From positions 25,175 through 89,174 of the forward strand of contig DUUT01000013.1 in assembly GCA_012841405.1 (NCBI GenBank): 64,000 nucleotides of DNA, written 5' to 3'. The DNA comes from Chloroflexota bacterium. GTDB taxonomy: Bacteria; Chloroflexota; Anaerolineae; UBA1429. The notes under the pieces were generated by a model. It had not been told where the DNA came from. It was given only the letters and a program-made list of their open reading frames with translations, and did no database searches. A program made the position numbers and the translations under genes. The first letter of the stretch is position 1. Each line of letters begins with the position of its first letter. Below, one piece after another: positions 36,354-45,248 of the stretch.

Positions 36354-37586
36354 ATGCGCACCCTGTTCCTTACCCAGGTCCTGCCCTACCCGCCCGACAG
36401 CGGGCCCAAGGTCAAGACGTGGAACGTCATCAAATATCTGGCGCGCGACCATGCCATCACCCTCGTTTCCTTCACCCGGGGCGATCAGAGCGCCGATGTG
36501 GCCCAGCTCTTGCGCTACTGTGAGGCCGTGCATACGGTGCCCATGGAGCGCGGCTTGATGCCCGATGGCCTCGCGATGGCGCGCAGCCTGGCCAGCGGGC
36601 AACCGTGGATGATGCTTCGCGACCATCGCTCGGCCATGGCGCAGCTCGTGGATCGCCTCGCGCGTGCGAGCCACTTTGACATCGCCCACGCCGATCAGCT
36701 GAACATGGCCCAGTACGCCCTGCGCGTGTCCGCGCGACGGGTGCTCGATGCCCACAACGCCCTGTGGACCCTCTACCGACGCCTGGCCGACACCATGCCC
36801 CACGGCCCCAAGCGCTGGATGCTGGAGCGCGATTGGCGATTGCTGCGCGCCTATGAGGGACGCATGGTGCGCCTCTTTGATGCCGTCCTGGCGGTGAGCG
36901 ACGAGGATCGTGCCGCCCTCCTCGACGCCGCCGACGCGCGCCGCGAGATCTCGGTCATCCCCATCGCGGTGGATACGGACGAGGTCGTGCCCATCGCTCG
37001 CCGTGCCGACGCCGATCACATCCTCCATGTGGGCACCATGTACTGGCCGCCCAACATCGACGGTATCCGCTGGTTCATCGACGAGGTGTTGCCCCTCATC
37101 CGCACGCAACGCCCCGGCGTCGTCGTGGACCTCGTCGGAGCGCGCCCTCCGGAGTGGCTCGTACAGCTCGCCACCCGCGACCCGAGCATTCGCGTCCATG
37201 GCTATGTGCCGGACCTCACCCCCTACTTGGAGACGGCCGGCGCCTTTGTCGTGCCGTTGCGCGCGGGGGGCGGAATGCGCGTCAAGATCCTCAATGCCAT
37301 GGCGCAGGGCATCCCCATGGTGTCCACCCGCCTTGGCGCGGAGGGGATTCGCGTCGAGCACGAGAAGCACATCCTCCTGGCGGACGCGCCAGAGGCCTTT
37401 GCCCAGGCCACCCTGCGACTGCTCAGCAGCCCCCAGTATGGTGCCACCCTGGCCGCCGCGGCGCGTCGGCTCGTCGAGGAGTGCTACGACGCCACCGCGG
37501 TGGGCCGACACATCAGCGACGTCTATGCGCGCCTGGTGATGGCCAACGCGGTGCCCCTGCGCACCGCCACCGGAGGAGTCCACTGA
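36354..37586 (+). CDS. GT4-family glycosyltransferase (EpsH1-system Stp1-like)
   Basis: 410 residues; the ATG follows the previous stop with no gap, and GAGGGAGG precedes it. It starts MRTLFLTQVLPYPPDSGPKVKTWNVIKYL and continues with DAHNALWTLYRRLADTM, VLAVSDEDRAALLDAA, HVGTMYWPPNIDGIRWFIDEVLP and VVPLRAGGGMRVKILNAMAQGIPMVSTRLGAEG. The arrangement is the same as in the 32858 and 51086 products, so the three are probably paralogues. Expected to add one sugar of the repeat unit. Confidence 0.9.
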   Translation: MRTLFLTQVLPYPPDSGPKVKTWNVIKYLARDHAITLVSFTRGDQSADVAQLLRYCEAVHTVPMERGLMPDGLAMARSLASGQPWMMLRDHRSAMAQLVDRLARASHFDIAHADQLNMAQYALRVSARRVLDAHNALWTLYRRLADTMPHGPKRWMLERDWRLLRAYEGRMVRLFDAVLAVSDEDRAALLDAADARREISVIPIAVDTDEVVPIARRADADHILHVGTMYWPPNIDGIRWFIDEVLPLIRTQRPGVVVDLVGARPPEWLVQLATRDPSIRVHGYVPDLTPYLETAGAFVVPLRAGGGMRVKILNAMAQGIPMVSTRLGAEGIRVEHEKHILLADAPEAFAQATLRLLSSPQYGATLAAAARRLVEECYDATAVGRHISDVYARLVMANAVPLRTATGGVH

Positions 37587-37587
37587 A

Positions 37588-39177
37588 ATGCGTCACGATG
37601 CGTTGCATCGTCGTCGGGGCGCTGCGCCCACGATCTCCGTGCCGCTGGCGCTGTCGCGGCGCGAAACGGCGATCGGTGTGCTCCTGTTCCTCATCCTACT
37701 CGTCTGCTACACCTACACCTTTCCGCGGTGGGCCGACTGGAACCAGAACTCGCGCCTCAATCTGACGATGGCCATCGTCGATCGCGGGGTGCTGTACATC
37801 GACGATTATTACCAGGGGCACACGCAAACCGGCGACTATGCCGAGTACGATGGGCACGTCTACAGCGACAAGGCGCCCGGAGCAGCGCTCCTTGGTGTGC
37901 CGTTCTACTGGGTGTTCCGCACCGTCACCGGCACCGAAGCCTTTCGCTGGCTTGTGGGGCACCTCCAGGGGAATGCGGCTATCAGTGCCACCCTCACGGC
38001 GGGTGGCACCGGAGTGCTACCTGCCAAGGTGCACGCCGCCGCGGCGCTGGCCACGGTAACCCTCGGAGTGGTAGCCATCCCCTCGGCGCTCCTCGGGGTT
38101 CTGCTCTACCGCTACACCCGAGACCTCACAACGGCCATCGCCCCACGGGTGGCCGCCGTGCTACTCTATGGCCTGGCGACAAGCGCCTACCCCTACTCTG
38201 GATCGTTCTATGGCCATCAGATGGTGGCAGCGACGCTCTTTGCCGCCTTTTTCCTCGCCTACCGCTTGCGCCGTGGCCCGGGGGGACCGCCCTCCGTGTT
38301 CGGAGTCGGCTTGCTCCTCGCCTGGGCCGTGATCAGTGAGTACCCGGCCGCGCTCATCGCTGCCGTAATCGGCGTCTATCTGGCAGTGCACCTGCGCAAC
38401 AGGGCGCGTCTCGCCTGGGCCCTGGCCGGCGCAGCCCTGCCCATTGCCCTGTGGATGGCCCACAATATGGCCATCTTTGGACGGCCGATGATGCTTGGGT
38501 ACAGCTACTCCACGCTCTACCTGGACAAGCACAACGTCGGCTTTATGAGCCTCACCTACCCATCGCTCGCCTCCCTCTGGGGCATCACCTTTGGCTCCTT
38601 CCGCGGCCTCTTTTACCTCTCGCCCATCCTACTGATCGCGTTACCGGGGTTCGTGCTCATGGCCCGGCAAGCGCACGTCCGCGCGGAGGCGCTCGTATGC
38701 CTCGCGGCGTTCATCGCTTTCATGGCCTTTAACGCCTCCTCGGTGATGTGGGAGGGCGGGTTTGCCGTCGGACCGCGCTACCTCGTGCCGATGCTGCCCT
38801 TCATGGTACCGCCACTGCTCGTGGCCCTCGAGTCCCTCGGACGATCCCACGCCGGGCGCGCTGTGACGGCGCTCCTCGCCGCCTGGTCGTTCGTGGCTGT
38901 GTGGGCAGAGACCTTGGGCGGACAGTCATTCCCGGATTGGACACCCGATCCCCTGTTCCAGTACTCGCTGGAGCGCCTGGCGCAGGGCGATGTCGCCCGC
39001 AACGTCGGCACCGTTCTGGGGCTGCGCGGGCTCACCAGCCTGCTGCCCCTCGGCGTGATCGTGGGCGCACTCCTCATCGCCCTGGCCTGGGTCGCTGGCC
39101 GCCCAACGGAGGCAGGAGCGATCACCTCCGTGAAACACCACGTACGCGTAGCGGGAGCGTTGCATGAGCCGGACTGA
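37588..39177 (+). CDS. Multi-pass membrane protein, GT-C glycosyltransferase-like
   Basis: 529 residues with about ten to eleven membrane segments; GGAGGAG lies ~10 bases upstream. After the first segment (IGVLLFLILLVCYTYTF) comes an external loop with NQNSRLNLTMAIVDRGVLYIDDY and YDGHVYSDKAPGAALLGVPFYW. Acidic residues in this first loop and the YSDKAPG motif are typical of uncharacterised GT-C/PMT-like membrane proteins that use polyprenyl-phosphate sugars outside the membrane. No soluble catalytic domain is present. It is the first of three consecutive proteins of this kind. Confidence 0.72.
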   Translation: MRHDALHRRRGAAPTISVPLALSRRETAIGVLLFLILLVCYTYTFPRWADWNQNSRLNLTMAIVDRGVLYIDDYYQGHTQTGDYAEYDGHVYSDKAPGAALLGVPFYWVFRTVTGTEAFRWLVGHLQGNAAISATLTAGGTGVLPAKVHAAAALATVTLGVVAIPSALLGVLLYRYTRDLTTAIAPRVAAVLLYGLATSAYPYSGSFYGHQMVAATLFAAFFLAYRLRRGPGGPPSVFGVGLLLAWAVISEYPAALIAAVIGVYLAVHLRNRARLAWALAGAALPIALWMAHNMAIFGRPMMLGYSYSTLYLDKHNVGFMSLTYPSLASLWGITFGSFRGLFYLSPILLIALPGFVLMARQAHVRAEALVCLAAFIAFMAFNASSVMWEGGFAVGPRYLVPMLPFMVPPLLVALESLGRSHAGRAVTALLAAWSFVAVWAETLGGQSFPDWTPDPLFQYSLERLAQGDVARNVGTVLGLRGLTSLLPLGVIVGALLIALAWVAGRPTEAGAITSVKHHVRVAGALHEPD

Positions 39178-40876
39178 TTCCCTCGAGAGCATACGCACCG
39201 GGCCACAGCAGCGCCGCCGCGCCACGGCCTGGATGACCTATCTGGCGGCGGAGGCCCCCTTTCTCCTCGCCGTGACGCTGGGCATCGCCGTCATCTCGTC
39301 GGTCCCGCTCGCCGTGGGCTATGCCTCGGCGCCAGCCGATCGGTGGTTTTCGGGCCTGGTCTACAATGTGCACGACGCTGCCCAGTACCTCTCGTGGATG
39401 CGCGAGGCAGGACGGTCGCTATTCACCGAGAACATGCTGACGTCCGAGCCGAACCCGCCGATCTACCTCAACCTCCATTGGTGGATCCCGGGGAGGCTCG
39501 GCGCCCTTGCTGGGCTCTCACTCCCCACGATCATGCACCTCTACCGACTGCTGGCCATCCCCCTGGCGGTGGTGGCGCTCGCCCTCTTGTGTCGGCTCGT
39601 GTTCGCTGACGCCGCGCGACGCCGCTTCGCACTCGTACTTACCGTCGCTAGCTCAGGGCTGGGATGGATCTGGGTCGTCGACAAGTACGTCGCCGGCCGC
39701 AGCGACATCGCCTTCCCCCTCGATGTGCATGGGATTTCGGGCAACGTGTTCTGGACGATGGTCACGTCACCGCACCTCGTCCTTGCACTCGCGCTGCTGT
39801 TCCTCACGTTGGCCATGTCCTACGTAGGGAGCCGCGCAGCGTCGCTGTGGCCGTCACTGGCGGCGGGTGGGGTGGCGCTGCTCCTGGGGATCGGCCACAT
39901 CTATGACCTCGTGACCGTATGGGCGGTTCTGGCTGTCTTTGGCATCGTGTCCGTGTTGCGCTCCGGCTGGTCCACCCCGCTCTTCTTGCGGCTCTTTATG
40001 GTCGTGGTCGTCTCCAGCCCCAGCGTCGCCTACTGGGGGTGGGTGTCCTCCGCTGCCAATCCGACGTGGCAGCAGGCCCTCCGCCAGTACGACAATCTGA
40101 TGTCGTTCACGCCGTCGCCGCCTCACCTGCTGATCTTTTTGGGCATCACGTTTATCGTGGCGCTACCGGCGCTCTTGCAGCGCCAGGCATCACACGTCGA
40201 GGGAGGAATCTGGACACTGCTGCGCTGCTGGTTCGTCACCACGCTGGTGTTGGTCTATTTGCCGCTACCCTTCCAAATCACCCTCCTGGCGGGATACCCC
40301 CTGCCCATGGCCGCCCTGGCCACGGTCACCCTGTACGATCGTGTCCTGCCCTGGCTCCAGCGGCGCCACAGCGAACGATCCCTGGTGCGGGCGCGAGCGC
40401 GCCTCCGCTGGGAGCGCTGGTTGCCCGTTGCCTTGCTCCTCGTTGTCATGCCGACGAACCTCTACCTCCTCGCCTGGCGCGTCATCGACCTGGGCCGACA
40501 CGAGTACCCGTACTACCTCCACATCGATGACGTCGACGCCATGCGCTGGCTGGCGGCCAACACGGCCCCGCAGGACGTGATGCTCACCTCCTTTGCTGTC
40601 GGCCACTATCTCCCCGGCCTCGCCGGGAACAAGGCCTACCTGGCGAACGCCGTCATGACCATCGACTTTGGCCGCAAACAGGAGAACGTCGCCACCTTTT
40701 TCGGCGAACGGACCGATGACGCCTGGCGACGCCGCTTCCTGGCGGACAGCGGCGTGCGCTACGTGCTCCATGGACCGAGTGAACGGGCCCTCGGGGGGTT
40801 CGACCCGCGTCAGTCGGGTCTCCTCGAGCCCTGTTTCATTCGGCCACATACCACCGTCTATCGGGTGCAGCCATGA
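39164..40876 (+). CDS. Multi-pass membrane protein, GT-C glycosyltransferase-like
   Basis: 570 residues, overlapping the preceding gene by 14 nt. About ten to eleven hydrophobic segments; the first external loop reads YNVHDAAQYLSWMREAGRSLF, with an Asp in the position used by GT-C catalytic loops, and then NLHWWIPGRLGALAG. The C-terminal ~110 residues (HIDDVDAMRWLAANTAPQDVMLTSF) form a soluble periplasmic-type domain common in PMT-like families. Function inferred: transfer of a polyprenyl-linked sugar to an external acceptor. Confidence 0.7.
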   Translation: MSRTDSLESIRTGPQQRRRATAWMTYLAAEAPFLLAVTLGIAVISSVPLAVGYASAPADRWFSGLVYNVHDAAQYLSWMREAGRSLFTENMLTSEPNPPIYLNLHWWIPGRLGALAGLSLPTIMHLYRLLAIPLAVVALALLCRLVFADAARRRFALVLTVASSGLGWIWVVDKYVAGRSDIAFPLDVHGISGNVFWTMVTSPHLVLALALLFLTLAMSYVGSRAASLWPSLAAGGVALLLGIGHIYDLVTVWAVLAVFGIVSVLRSGWSTPLFLRLFMVVVVSSPSVAYWGWVSSAANPTWQQALRQYDNLMSFTPSPPHLLIFLGITFIVALPALLQRQASHVEGGIWTLLRCWFVTTLVLVYLPLPFQITLLAGYPLPMAALATVTLYDRVLPWLQRRHSERSLVRARARLRWERWLPVALLLVVMPTNLYLLAWRVIDLGRHEYPYYLHIDDVDAMRWLAANTAPQDVMLTSFAVGHYLPGLAGNKAYLANAVMTIDFGRKQENVATFFGERTDDAWRRRFLADSGVRYVLHGPSERALGGFDPRQSGLLEPCFIRPHTTVYRVQP

Positions 40877-42495
40877 AGCGAACCACCGTCCGCGGCATCG
40901 TCCGCCTGGCCGTACGGAGCGGCGGCACCAGCCTCAAGGCCCCGCGCCCGGGCGCCGACGACGCGAGCGCCGTCCATGGGGTGGCCCCGTCACCGACGAC
41001 GGCCATCGCGACGGAGGCGCTGCTCGTCGTGGGCCTGGCGCTCGCCGGCCTGCTCACGCGGTGGGCCACGCGCAGCCAGGTGCTGTACCATTGGGACTCG
41101 GTGAACTTTGCCCTTGCCCTGGAGCACTATGACATCGCCGCCCACCAGCCCCATCCACCGGGCTACATCCTGTACGTGCTGCTGGGCCGCCTCGTACACA
41201 CCGTAGTGGGCGACGCCAACGGCAGCCTCGTGCTGATCAGCGTCCTGTCCTCGGCGCTGCTCGTCCCTATGGCCTATGGCCTGGGCAGGGACCTGTTTGA
41301 TCGCGGCACCGGCGTCTACGCGGCGCTGCTGACCCTCACGGCGCCGCTGGTGTGGTTCTACGGCAGCGTCGCCCTCTCGTATATCGCCGAGCTGTTGCTC
41401 ACCAGCCTCATCGCCTGGCTCTGCTTCCACAGCCTGCTGGGCAGGCGCGGCGCCCTCCTCATGGCCTCACTGACACTGGCCATCGCCGGAGGGATCCGGC
41501 AAAACACGCTGCCGCTGCTCCTACCGCTGTGGCTGTTCTGTGTCGTCCGTGCCGAGGGGCAGCAGCGGCTGTGGGCGCTGCTGGCCCTCGCCGTCCCCAC
41601 CGTGGGGTGGGGACTGGCCATGCTGCACCTCAGCGGTGGCCTGGGCGCGTACCTCAGTGCCGTCCTACGGCAGGCCAGCGACACGGCGGTGACGACAGGT
41701 TTGGGTTCCGGGATGCGCATCCTGAGCAACTGGGCACGGCTGTCGCTTTATGCGCTGTACACGCTCACCCTGGGTGTGGCCGTCGTGCCTCTGCTCCTGC
41801 CCGCCGTGGCTCGTGCACCACGGTGCCACCTGGCGCAGCCCCACTGGCAGGTGCTCGGGCTGTGGCTGGCGCCGAGCATCGCTTTCTACTCGCTGTTCGT
41901 GCAACAGGCGGGTTACGCGTTCACGTTCATGATGGCGCTCATTGTCATTGTGGCGTTTGGCCTGCGTCGCGCATCGGGCGGCGCGGCGCGGCGGATGCGT
42001 CGTCGGAACCTCGTGCACTATGCCCTGGGAGTGGTGCTCGCCTGCAACGTGACGTTCTTTGTCGCCGCCCCGCCCTTTCTGTTTGGCGCGCGCAGACAGC
42101 TCTTTAGCGCACCCTCATTGCCAGCGATTCGGCACCGAGACGCCTCGGTACAGGAGAGGATCACCTTCATCCGCCACCGCTTTGACCCGCAAACGACGAT
42201 CATTCTCGCCAGCACGTTCGATCTCCGCCTGCCGGACTATTACCTGCGCGACTATCAGCGCCTCCGGGTGATGGCGGAGGACAGCGCCGACCCGACGGCC
42301 GTCCCCCTTGCCGACGCGATCAGCGCCGTGATCCTCTTCGACGAGGACCTGAGCGCCGCGCCCACGGGACCGTCTCCCCACGCCGAGACGCTGCCAGGGG
42401 GAGTGACCCTGCGATGGTTCGAACGCGACGCCGATCAGACGCTGGTGTGCACCGGCACCACTGTAGGACTCGAACCCATGGGAGGAAACCCGTGA
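40873..42495 (+). CDS. Multi-pass membrane protein, GT39/DUF2723-like GT-C glycosyltransferase
   Basis: 540 residues; ATGA overlap with the preceding gene. After a basic N-terminus and the first membrane segment comes VLYHWDSVNFALALEHYDIAAHQPHPPGYILYVLLGRL, a close match to the first-loop motif (D..NFA.AL..YD....QPHPPGY) of protein-mannosyltransferase-like families. About eleven membrane segments and a C-terminal external domain (IIILASTFDLRLPDYYLRDY) follow. It is the best-supported GT-C candidate of the three adjacent genes. The acceptor may be the polysaccharide or a secreted protein. Confidence 0.8.
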   Translation: MKRTTVRGIVRLAVRSGGTSLKAPRPGADDASAVHGVAPSPTTAIATEALLVVGLALAGLLTRWATRSQVLYHWDSVNFALALEHYDIAAHQPHPPGYILYVLLGRLVHTVVGDANGSLVLISVLSSALLVPMAYGLGRDLFDRGTGVYAALLTLTAPLVWFYGSVALSYIAELLLTSLIAWLCFHSLLGRRGALLMASLTLAIAGGIRQNTLPLLLPLWLFCVVRAEGQQRLWALLALAVPTVGWGLAMLHLSGGLGAYLSAVLRQASDTAVTTGLGSGMRILSNWARLSLYALYTLTLGVAVVPLLLPAVARAPRCHLAQPHWQVLGLWLAPSIAFYSLFVQQAGYAFTFMMALIVIVAFGLRRASGGAARRMRRRNLVHYALGVVLACNVTFFVAAPPFLFGARRQLFSAPSLPAIRHRDASVQERITFIRHRFDPQTTIILASTFDLRLPDYYLRDYQRLRVMAEDSADPTAVPLADAISAVILFDEDLSAAPTGPSPHAETLPGGVTLRWFERDADQTLVCTGTTVGLEPMGGNP

Positions 42496-44021
42496 TGCCT
42501 CGCACGCGATGGCCCCACGTCCTGGCCGTGCTCGCCTGCCTGGCGATGCCGCTCCTGGCGGCGCCCACCCTCGGCACCGCCCAAAGCCCCGAGTCGGGCT
42601 GGAGTACGCCCTACAACGTTTCGCGGTCTAGCCTGCGTTCCTGGTTCCCCGACATCAAGGTCGATGACACCGGCAAGGTACACGTCGTCTGGTGCGAGAC
42701 CGAGCGCCGCCGCGACGGCCGCGAGTACGAGTCGATCCACTATGCCCGCTGGGACGGCTACTACTGGTCGGACCCACGCAGCATCGTGGCGGCCCAACCC
42801 GACATTCGCCGCAACGCCATCACCGTCGGCCCCGGCGGCAACCTGATCATGGTGCACAATCAGACCTCCATGGTGCGCATGGGCTTGGTGTATACCGCCG
42901 CGCCACTGGAGCAGGCCTGGTTAGCGCCGGCGTGGTCACCGGCACGGACGGTGAGCGCCTTTGGCGGTACCTACATGTCCGACCTTGACGTGGACGCCAC
43001 GGGCACCATCCACCTGCTCTTTGACGACTGGGGTTACGATCGGCAGGAGGATCGTATCGGGGGCCTGGCCGACATGTACTACCGGCGCTCCACCGATCAG
43101 GGACGCACCTGGTCGGTGCCCATCAATCTGGCTCAGAGCGACGAGGGATCGAGCCGTGGCCAAATAAAGGTCGATCCCGCCGGCGGCCTCCACGCCACCT
43201 GGGACGAGGGCTGGGATCGCCTCACGGGCCTCGGGGAGGCGCACTATTCCACGTACCGCTACTCCGGCGACGGCGGCCTGACGTGGTCCCCCCCGATCAC
43301 GGTCGCGGCGCCCATCACCGGCACGGAGCAGCTCGTCTCGGGCGCAGATGGGGCCGGTGGGGTGCTCCTCGTCTGGCGGCTAGTGGACGCTGCCGAGATC
43401 TATTACCAGTGGACGTCCGACGGCGGCAAGACCTGGACGGAACCCGCTCCCATTCCCGGAATCTACTCGCGTCCGTGGGGTGTCCCCTTTGACCTGTACG
43501 AGACGGCCACCGACAGCGCCGGCAATATCCACGTGTTGGCCGTAGGCCGCGCCGAACCCACCCTCGAAGCGCCGCTCGAGCTCTACCATCTCGTGTGGGA
43601 TGGAGAGACCTGGTCCGAGCCCGCCATCGTCTGGCAGGGCGAGGGGTACCCCGAGTACCCACGGCTGGCGGTCAGCGAGGGCAATCGCCTGCATGCCGTC
43701 TGGTTCGTACGTGATGATCTTTGGTTCGGCAAAACGTACGATGTGTGGTATAGTGAGATCAAGGTGGCTGCGCCGCGCCGTACCCCCGCTCCCACCTTGA
43801 CACCGTGGCCTTCACCGACACCTACCGCTACCTCCACGCCTCAACCCACAGCTACGCCCTATCCAACGCTCTTGGCAGCCGAGTATACGGGTGCTCCGCC
43901 GAAGCACTTGACGAGGGATGCCGAAATCGCCGGCGTCCTTCGCTTGGGCATCGCCCTGGCTCCGATTGGCGCCGCGGTGCTCACCATGCTTATCGCGGCA
44001 CAGTTGCGTCGCCGTCGCTGA
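42495..44021 (+). CDS. Exported, C-terminally anchored sialidase-like repeat protein
   Basis: 508 residues; ATG 42495 overlaps the previous stop by one base and has GGAGGAAACC upstream. It has a signal peptide (HVLAVLACLAMPLLAAPTLGTAQS), then repeats of the form DDTGKVHVVWCE, DATGTIHLLFDD, DPAGGLHATWDE and DSAGNIHVLAVG, plus Asp-box-like STDQGRTWSVP, SGDGGLTWSPP and TSDGGKTWTEP, indicating a propeller fold. A Thr/Pro linker (PTPTATSTPQPTATPYPT) and one C-terminal membrane segment (IALAPIGAAVLTMLIAAQL) with RRRR end it. It probably sits on the outer face of the membrane at the end of the polysaccharide operon, possibly as a glycan-binding surface protein. No catalytic residues are evident. Confidence 0.8.
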   Translation: MPRTRWPHVLAVLACLAMPLLAAPTLGTAQSPESGWSTPYNVSRSSLRSWFPDIKVDDTGKVHVVWCETERRRDGREYESIHYARWDGYYWSDPRSIVAAQPDIRRNAITVGPGGNLIMVHNQTSMVRMGLVYTAAPLEQAWLAPAWSPARTVSAFGGTYMSDLDVDATGTIHLLFDDWGYDRQEDRIGGLADMYYRRSTDQGRTWSVPINLAQSDEGSSRGQIKVDPAGGLHATWDEGWDRLTGLGEAHYSTYRYSGDGGLTWSPPITVAAPITGTEQLVSGADGAGGVLLVWRLVDAAEIYYQWTSDGGKTWTEPAPIPGIYSRPWGVPFDLYETATDSAGNIHVLAVGRAEPTLEAPLELYHLVWDGETWSEPAIVWQGEGYPEYPRLAVSEGNRLHAVWFVRDDLWFGKTYDVWYSEIKVAAPRRTPAPTLTPWPSPTPTATSTPQPTATPYPTLLAAEYTGAPPKHLTRDAEIAGVLRLGIALAPIGAAVLTMLIAAQLRRRR

Positions 44022-44348
44022 GGGTATGGCGCCCGCGCCACGCCGGGTACGACTGTGACCCAGCATTAACGTAGCGTACACCTTGCCGTAACCAAAGCGT
44101 GGCATAATAGTGCTGTCAGTGGAATCGTGGGTACCGTCGCCGCGTGACGGTGAGGGTGTCCCGCGACAAGTGAACGGCCCAGATCAAGACCGCCCGCCCA
44201 ACCCCATCGCATCGCTCCCCTTCATCCACGACTCGGCCACATCGCTCTCCACGCGCTCTGCACAATGCCATATTCCATGTGCCCGGTCTTGCGCTGGCGG
44301 CTCAGCCAACGTCTGGTTCGGTGTATCAATAAGGCAAGTGGGGAGCAC
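44022..44348 (+). other. Intergenic region separating the EPS series from the RiPP-like operon
   Basis: 327 bases without a credible gene. It follows a long series of overlapping or closely spaced genes, so this is a real transcriptional break. It contains a promoter-like element near 44083-44108 and ends in the GGGGAG ribosome site for ATG 44349. The ORF-track entry at 44110 has a Ser/Pro/Arg-rich, non-protein-like composition and was not accepted. Confidence 0.7.
44083..44110 (+). promoter_or_regulatory. Promoter-like element upstream of the RiPP-like operon
   Basis: TTGCCG at 44083-44088 precedes GGCATAATAG. CATAAT at 44103 would give a short 14-base spacer, and TAATAG at 44105 a 16-base spacer. 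The same TTGCCG hexamer is the -35 candidate before the secreted hydrolase at 52390. It is the only such element in the gap upstream of 44349. Confidence 0.4.
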
Positions 44349-45245
44349 ATGGACTCCAACCTGGTTCCAGCACAGAGCGCACACGTAGCGTTCGAGATGC
44401 GTATGGCGATCGGCCCGGCCGTCATCGGCGTTCGCAGCAGCGATACCGCCTTTGCCGAGATGGTAGAAACCTGGTGCCGGCCATTCTGCACCGATCGCGA
44501 GCCCGAATACATCCTGGACGTCGCCTTGCGCGATGGGCGCACCGCCGCCGAGATCCAGCAGGTGATGCCCGAGGTGCGCGTGCAGGCTCGCGATGGGTGG
44601 TTCACATCGGACCCTCCGCTCTGGGAGGCGGAGTATCGCCCTGCCGAGCGCTATCTGCGCTTCCAAGCCGAGCGCGAGCTCTTCCATCCCGCCATCCAAC
44701 CCCGCTACCTGAACATCCTCCTCTCTTCGCTCTACAACTCGTACTGTGAGGACCGGCAGTGCTCCCCGCGCGAGGCGTACCTCGTCCACGGCTGTGGAGT
44801 AGCCCTCGGCGGCGACGGCTATCTCTTTACGGGGCCATCCGGCGCGGGCAAGACGACTGTGGCCAGCCTGTCACCCCACCACACCGTGCTGAACGATGAG
44901 GTGGTCCTCATGCGGCTGGCGGATGACGGCGTCTCGATGGCGGGCACGCCCCTGCTGGGGGGCATCAACCGCCGGTGCAACGTCACCGTACCGCTCAAGG
45001 CCATCCTGCTGCTGCGCCACAGCCGCGAACCGGCCCTCGGCGAGGTTGAGTCGAAAGAAGCCTACACGCGATTCCTCGCCCAGATCTTTGATCTGGCGCC
45101 AGTGCTGTCCTCCGGCGCCGAGCGCATTCGCTGGCTGTCGGAGCGCATGGATTTTGCGCGCGGAGTGCTCGAGCGGCTGCCGTGCTACGAGCTCGCCTTC
45201 CGGCCGGACGATTCGTTCTGGCCGCTTATCAAAGATCTGGCGTAG
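44349..45245 (+). CDS. HPr kinase-like serine kinase of a peptide-modification operon
   Basis: 298 residues from ATG 44349, chosen because GGGGAG precedes it. The N-terminal half (FEMRMAIGPAVIGVRSSDTAF ... AERYLRFQAERELFHP) matches the poorly conserved lead domain of HprK-related kinases. The C-terminal half has YLVHGCGVALGGDGYLFTGPSGAGKTTVA with P-loop K168, and LNDEVVLMR as the Walker B-like segment. It is not a canonical HprK of sugar-uptake regulation, since no HPr or PTS gene is nearby. Homologues in lasso clusters such as paeninodin phosphorylate the precursor's C-terminal Ser. Here the small peptide encoded at 46334 ends in Ser, which makes it the obvious candidate substrate (inference). 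Confidence 0.85.
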   Translation: MDSNLVPAQSAHVAFEMRMAIGPAVIGVRSSDTAFAEMVETWCRPFCTDREPEYILDVALRDGRTAAEIQQVMPEVRVQARDGWFTSDPPLWEAEYRPAERYLRFQAERELFHPAIQPRYLNILLSSLYNSYCEDRQCSPREAYLVHGCGVALGGDGYLFTGPSGAGKTTVASLSPHHTVLNDEVVLMRLADDGVSMAGTPLLGGINRRCNVTVPLKAILLLRHSREPALGEVESKEAYTRFLAQIFDLAPVLSSGAERIRWLSERMDFARGVLERLPCYELAFRPDDSFWPLIKDLA

Positions 45246-45248
45246 GGA

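Noticed and set aside
25380-37586. Exosortase/PEP-CTERM system
   Set aside because: Accessory-like genes are present, but no exosortase-like multi-pass protein or PEP-CTERM tail was found in any ORF of the window.
44110-44388. 92-codon + strand ORF in the gap before the HprK-like gene
   Set aside because: No ribosome site, low-complexity composition, and it runs out of frame into the kinase gene.
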